From assembly GCA_021604885.1 (NCBI GenBank), contig BQJV01000017.1:1-17627 (forward strand): a stretch of DNA of 17,627 nt. Reading direction: 5' to 3'. Positions within the stretch are counted from its first letter, which is position 1. Each line of letters opens with the position of its first letter. The position numbers and the translations under genes are program-made. The notes under the pieces were generated by a model. The model saw only the letters and a list, made by a program, of their open reading frames with translations. It had not been told where the DNA came from and did not search any database. This DNA comes from Acidimicrobiales bacterium. Its GTDB lineage: Bacteria; Actinomycetota; Acidimicrobiia; Acidimicrobiales; Aldehydirespiratoraceae. This document shows positions 13,993 through 17,627 of this stretch, piece after piece.

Positions 13993-14675
13993 CCACCGAA
14001 CGTCGCGCCATGACGGAGAACCTTCGACAGGAGCAGGATCGGACACTCGCGAGCGATCGGATGCGGGCGGGCATCCCTGCCCGCGTGCTCTTCGCGACCA
14101 TGGACCGGCTGTACGGACGCGAGGCCTCGCTCCCCAAGTTCCGGGTGCTCGAGGTGGTGGCCCGGGTCCCGTACTTCGCGTGGGAGCACGTCGGCTACGT
14201 CGCCATCACCCACACCCATCAGCGGCCGAGGCTGGCCCGCGACATCCACGACGAGGTGAAGACGGTCCGGGCGCAGCAGGACAACGAGTTCTTCCACCTC
14301 CTCATCCTCGAGGAGCTGCTGCAGCGGCGAGACACGCCTCTCAGCGGCTTCCGCGACCGGGTGCTGCCCCAGGTGATCGCGGCGGTCTACTACTACGTCA
14401 GCTGGTTGCTGTACGTCGTGCGGCCCCGCTGGAGCCACGAACTCAACGCCCAGTTCGAAGACCACGCCGAACACGAGTACATGCGCTACGTCGCCGACCA
14501 CCCCGAGCTCGACGAGGAGCCGTGGGTCAGCGAGTTCCGTGACGACTACGGACACCACTCGACCGTCGGCGACCTCCTCCGCCAGATCGCGCTGGACGAA
14601 CGACACCACAAGGACGCGAGCCTCGCGCGGCTGGACACGGCCCGCTTCGGCTCCGCCGGCGGGAGCGCGGACTGA
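13989..14675 (+). CDS. Alternative-oxidase-like diiron membrane protein
   Basis: The 228-residue protein carries the helices and ligands of alternative oxidase. E55 lies in LEVVARVP, E100 and H103 in DNEFFHLLILEEL (compare ENE.MHL), E157 in FEDHAEHEYM (compare LEEEA..TY), and E204 with H207 in LDERHHKD (compare DEAHHRD). A hydrophobic helix (VIAAVYYYVSWLLYVV, 129-144) could lie in the membrane face. AOX oxidises quinol and reduces O2 to water without pumping protons; this role is inferred from the motifs. GTG at 13989 is chosen because it overlaps the YjbR stop; ATG at 14010 is an alternative. The protein is shorter than plant AOX but about the length of bacterial forms. Confidence 0.75.
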   Translation: MTTERRAMTENLRQEQDRTLASDRMRAGIPARVLFATMDRLYGREASLPKFRVLEVVARVPYFAWEHVGYVAITHTHQRPRLARDIHDEVKTVRAQQDNEFFHLLILEELLQRRDTPLSGFRDRVLPQVIAAVYYYVSWLLYVVRPRWSHELNAQFEDHAEHEYMRYVADHPELDEEPWVSEFRDDYGHHSTVGDLLRQIALDERHHKDASLARLDTARFGSAGGSAD

Positions 14676-14707
14676 CCCTCGGTCGCGCCTCGCGGGGCGG
14701 TCTGCGG

Positions 14708-14713
14708 TACCTT
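14708..14713 (+). promoter_or_regulatory. -10-like box before the PI-PLC-like lipoprotein gene
   Basis: TACCTT (TANNNT) lies 20 bases before the GTG start, just upstream of GGAGGAG (14720-14726). That spacing would give a short leader holding the ribosome binding site, in contrast to the leaderless genes nearby. Confidence 0.3.
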
Positions 14714-14733
14714 CCGGCCGGAGGAGCGACACC

Positions 14734-15912
14734 GTGCCACGATCCCGATTCGACCGCCTTCGGCCCCGACTGGCCGGGCTCGCCGTCCTGAGCCTGACCG
14801 CGACTGCGTGCGTCTGGCCCGTACCCCTCCCGGGCGATCCGGTGCCGACGATCGACTCGATCGCGGACTGGTCGGCGGCGGACGCGACCGTCACGCTCAC
14901 GATCACCACCACCGACCTCGACGCCGACCGGGTGTGGGTCTTTCCCGCCGGGCTCGGCGCTCCGGCGATCGGCGACGACGAGGCGCCGTTCGAGATCGAG
15001 GTCCCGGCCGAACAGATTCCCCCGGGCGCCGCGACGGTCCTCGTGCTGGCTGAGCGCAACGGCACCTGGATCGCCGAGAACGAACCGGTGCCGGACGTGC
15101 GGTGCAACGGTCATGTGGCGCTGTGCACTCGGCCCTACGACACGGTTCGCACCGTCACGACCCACAACGCGATGTCGAACTCGACGGACGGCTGGTTCGG
15201 GCCCAACCATCACCTCGACGTGCCCGGCCAGCTCGCGGCCGGCGTGCGGGGCCTCATGCTCGACACCTACCGGGCCGGCGATCTGAACGGCTTCGGGCAG
15301 GTGCAGGTGCCCGGAGTCGACCCCGACACCCCGTATCTCTGCCACACGTTCTGCTCGCTGGGGTCCCAGCCCCTCGTCGAAGGTCTCGCCGAGATCCGCG
15401 CCTTCCTCGACGCCGAGCCCGGGGCCGTCGTGACCCTCATTCTCGAGTCGTACCTCAGCGGGCCACTCACCGAAGGAGCCTTCGATGCCGCCGGCCTGAC
15501 GGCGGAGGCCTACGTCCATGGTGGCGGTGCCTGGCCCACGCTCGGGGAGCTGATCGACGCGGACACCCGGCTGATCGTGCTGACCGACGACAGCGCCGAC
15601 CCGGCCCACCCCTGGCTGATGAACGTGTGGACGCACGCGTTCGAGACCCACTTCTCGAACAGCGTTCCCGGCGACTTCTCGTGTGTCGACAACCGGGGCG
15701 CGCCGACGAACGACCTGTTCATCCTCAACCACTTCCTGACGGACCTCTTCGGTGCGCCCGAGCTCGCCGAGCAGGTGAACCACAACCCGTTCCTGCTCGA
15801 CCGGATCGAGGAGTGCGAGGCGTTCCACTCCACGGCAGCGACGTTCGTGACCGTCGACTTCACATCGATCGGCGACGTCCATACCGCGGTCGCGACGCTG
15901 AACGGACTCTGA
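14734..15912 (+). CDS. Lipoprotein with PI-PLC X-like phosphodiesterase domain
   Basis: The 392-residue product has a basic N-terminus, a hydrophobic stretch and a lipobox-like TATAC (Cys26). A beta-sandwich-like stretch (about 40-115) precedes a PI-PLC-type TIM barrel. Catalytic positions are visible as H144 (THNAMSN), R172 and D177 (GVRGLMLDTY) and H204 (LCHTFC). PI-PLC X enzymes cleave phosphodiesters of inositol lipids or related headgroups using two histidines; the substrate here is unknown. Six or more Cys suggest extracytoplasmic disulfides. GAGGAG (14721-14726) lies 7 bases before the GTG at 14734. It shares its strand with the oxidase-like gene (58-base gap) and metY (72-base gap), probably as a separate transcript. 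Confidence 0.82.
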   Translation: MPRSRFDRLRPRLAGLAVLSLTATACVWPVPLPGDPVPTIDSIADWSAADATVTLTITTTDLDADRVWVFPAGLGAPAIGDDEAPFEIEVPAEQIPPGAATVLVLAERNGTWIAENEPVPDVRCNGHVALCTRPYDTVRTVTTHNAMSNSTDGWFGPNHHLDVPGQLAAGVRGLMLDTYRAGDLNGFGQVQVPGVDPDTPYLCHTFCSLGSQPLVEGLAEIRAFLDAEPGAVVTLILESYLSGPLTEGAFDAAGLTAEAYVHGGGAWPTLGELIDADTRLIVLTDDSADPAHPWLMNVWTHAFETHFSNSVPGDFSCVDNRGAPTNDLFILNHFLTDLFGAPELAEQVNHNPFLLDRIEECEAFHSTAATFVTVDFTSIGDVHTAVATLNGL

Positions 15913-15984
15913 CGGCCCCCGCCTTGAGTTCTCGTCGCTCGTTGTGGGACTGTCGGGCCTTCGCAGACGAGGAGCACCGGCAAC

Positions 15985-17295
<1,311 letters not shown>

Positions 17296-17310
17296 GCGGC
17301 AGTCAGCCTC

Positions 17311-17627
17311 GTGGAGGACGTGCGAGTCGAGCCGATCGACGCGGCGAACTGGCGCGAAGCCCTCGGGGTGCGCGTGACGGACGAGCAACTGCCGTTCGTC
17401 GCCGATCATCAGCCCGTCGCACTCGTGATCCTGGCGAAGTCGTACGTCCGCCCCGGTGGCCGTCGGTGGGAGCCGCTTCTCGTGCGAACCGCCGACGGTT
17501 CGGTCGTCGGCGTCCTCGCGATCGAGCACGGCGAGGACGTCTGCGAGCTGCGGAACGTCGCGATCGACGCCGAATCGCAGGGGCGCGGTGTCGGCACCGC
17601 TGCGGTTCGAGCGGTGATCGCTCGCGC
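17311..17627 (+). CDS. GNAT-family N-acetyltransferase (partial, C-terminus beyond right edge)
   Basis: The frame from the GTG at 17311 stays open to the window end, giving 105 residues. It reads VEDVRVEPIDAANWREALGV, then FVADHQPVALVILAKSYVRP, and contains the acetyl-CoA motif A: LRNVAIDAESQGRGVGTAAV. The opening resembles spermidine/diamine acetyltransferase-like GNATs, but the acceptor-binding part is cut off. An in-frame GTG at 17320 is an alternative start; neither has a well-spaced Shine-Dalgarno. The gene starts 15 bases after metY, so read-through from metY is likely. Confidence 0.8.
   Translation, partial: MEDVRVEPIDAANWREALGVRVTDEQLPFVADHQPVALVILAKSYVRPGGRRWEPLLVRTADGSVVGVLAIEHGEDVCELRNVAIDAESQGRGVGTAAVRAVIAR

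Noticed and set aside
15913..15984. SAM riboswitch before metY
   Set aside because: The gap is 72 bases and shows no multi-stem structure or recognisable conserved core.

Overview
The window is high-GC DNA coding densely on both strands. It has GTG as well as ATG starts, 4-base stop/start overlaps, several promoters whose -10 box (TANNNT) lies 6-9 bases from the start codon, and a secreted protein with S-layer-homology repeats. This fits a free-living actinobacterium, possibly of the Acidimicrobiia (inference from style only; no taxonomic marker was tested). No insertion sequence, phage gene or CRISPR array is visible, and it reads as ordinary chromosome.

Layout. 1-1662: a TIGR03862/BaiN-like flavoprotein (cut by the left edge) and an HxlR regulator, divergent from an AhpD-like carboxymuconolactone decarboxylase protein, with twin 17-bp palindromes between them. 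1703-4601 (minus): an SDR oxidoreductase, a DUF1269 membrane protein, and a DEAD-box helicase whose frame runs without a stop into a complete CspA-type protein that has its own ribosome binding site. 4855-6329: an orphan substrate-binding lipoprotein facing tRNA-Val(UAC). 6358-8098: a coiled-coil protein, divergent from a hotdog thioesterase and a phytanoyl-CoA dioxygenase-like protein. 8050-12465 (minus): a probable four-gene unit, read in the order inositol-monophosphatase-like protein, cupredoxin lipoprotein, Nudix hydrolase, S-layer-homology/PQQ sugar dehydrogenase. 12547-13110: an unrecognised protein. 13133-14675: a BCP-type peroxiredoxin, divergent from a YjbR-family gene coupled to an alternative-oxidase-like diiron protein. 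14734-17627: a PI-PLC-like lipoprotein, a MetY-type sulfhydrylase and the start of a GNAT acetyltransferase.

The most notable point is the peroxiredoxin at 13133-13579 (minus). Its frame is interrupted by exactly one TGA, at the position of the peroxidatic cysteine (TPG-U-TKESC), and is intact on both sides. TGA ends at least thirteen other genes here, so it is not reassigned in general. The simplest reading is a selenocysteine peroxiredoxin. A standard gene caller would split it, or keep only the C-terminal half and lose the active site.

Oxidant handling recurs (HxlR with flavoprotein and AhpD-like protein, Sec-peroxiredoxin, alternative oxidase, cupredoxin, PQQ dehydrogenase), but these are separate transcription units and nothing in the sequence shows that they form one pathway.
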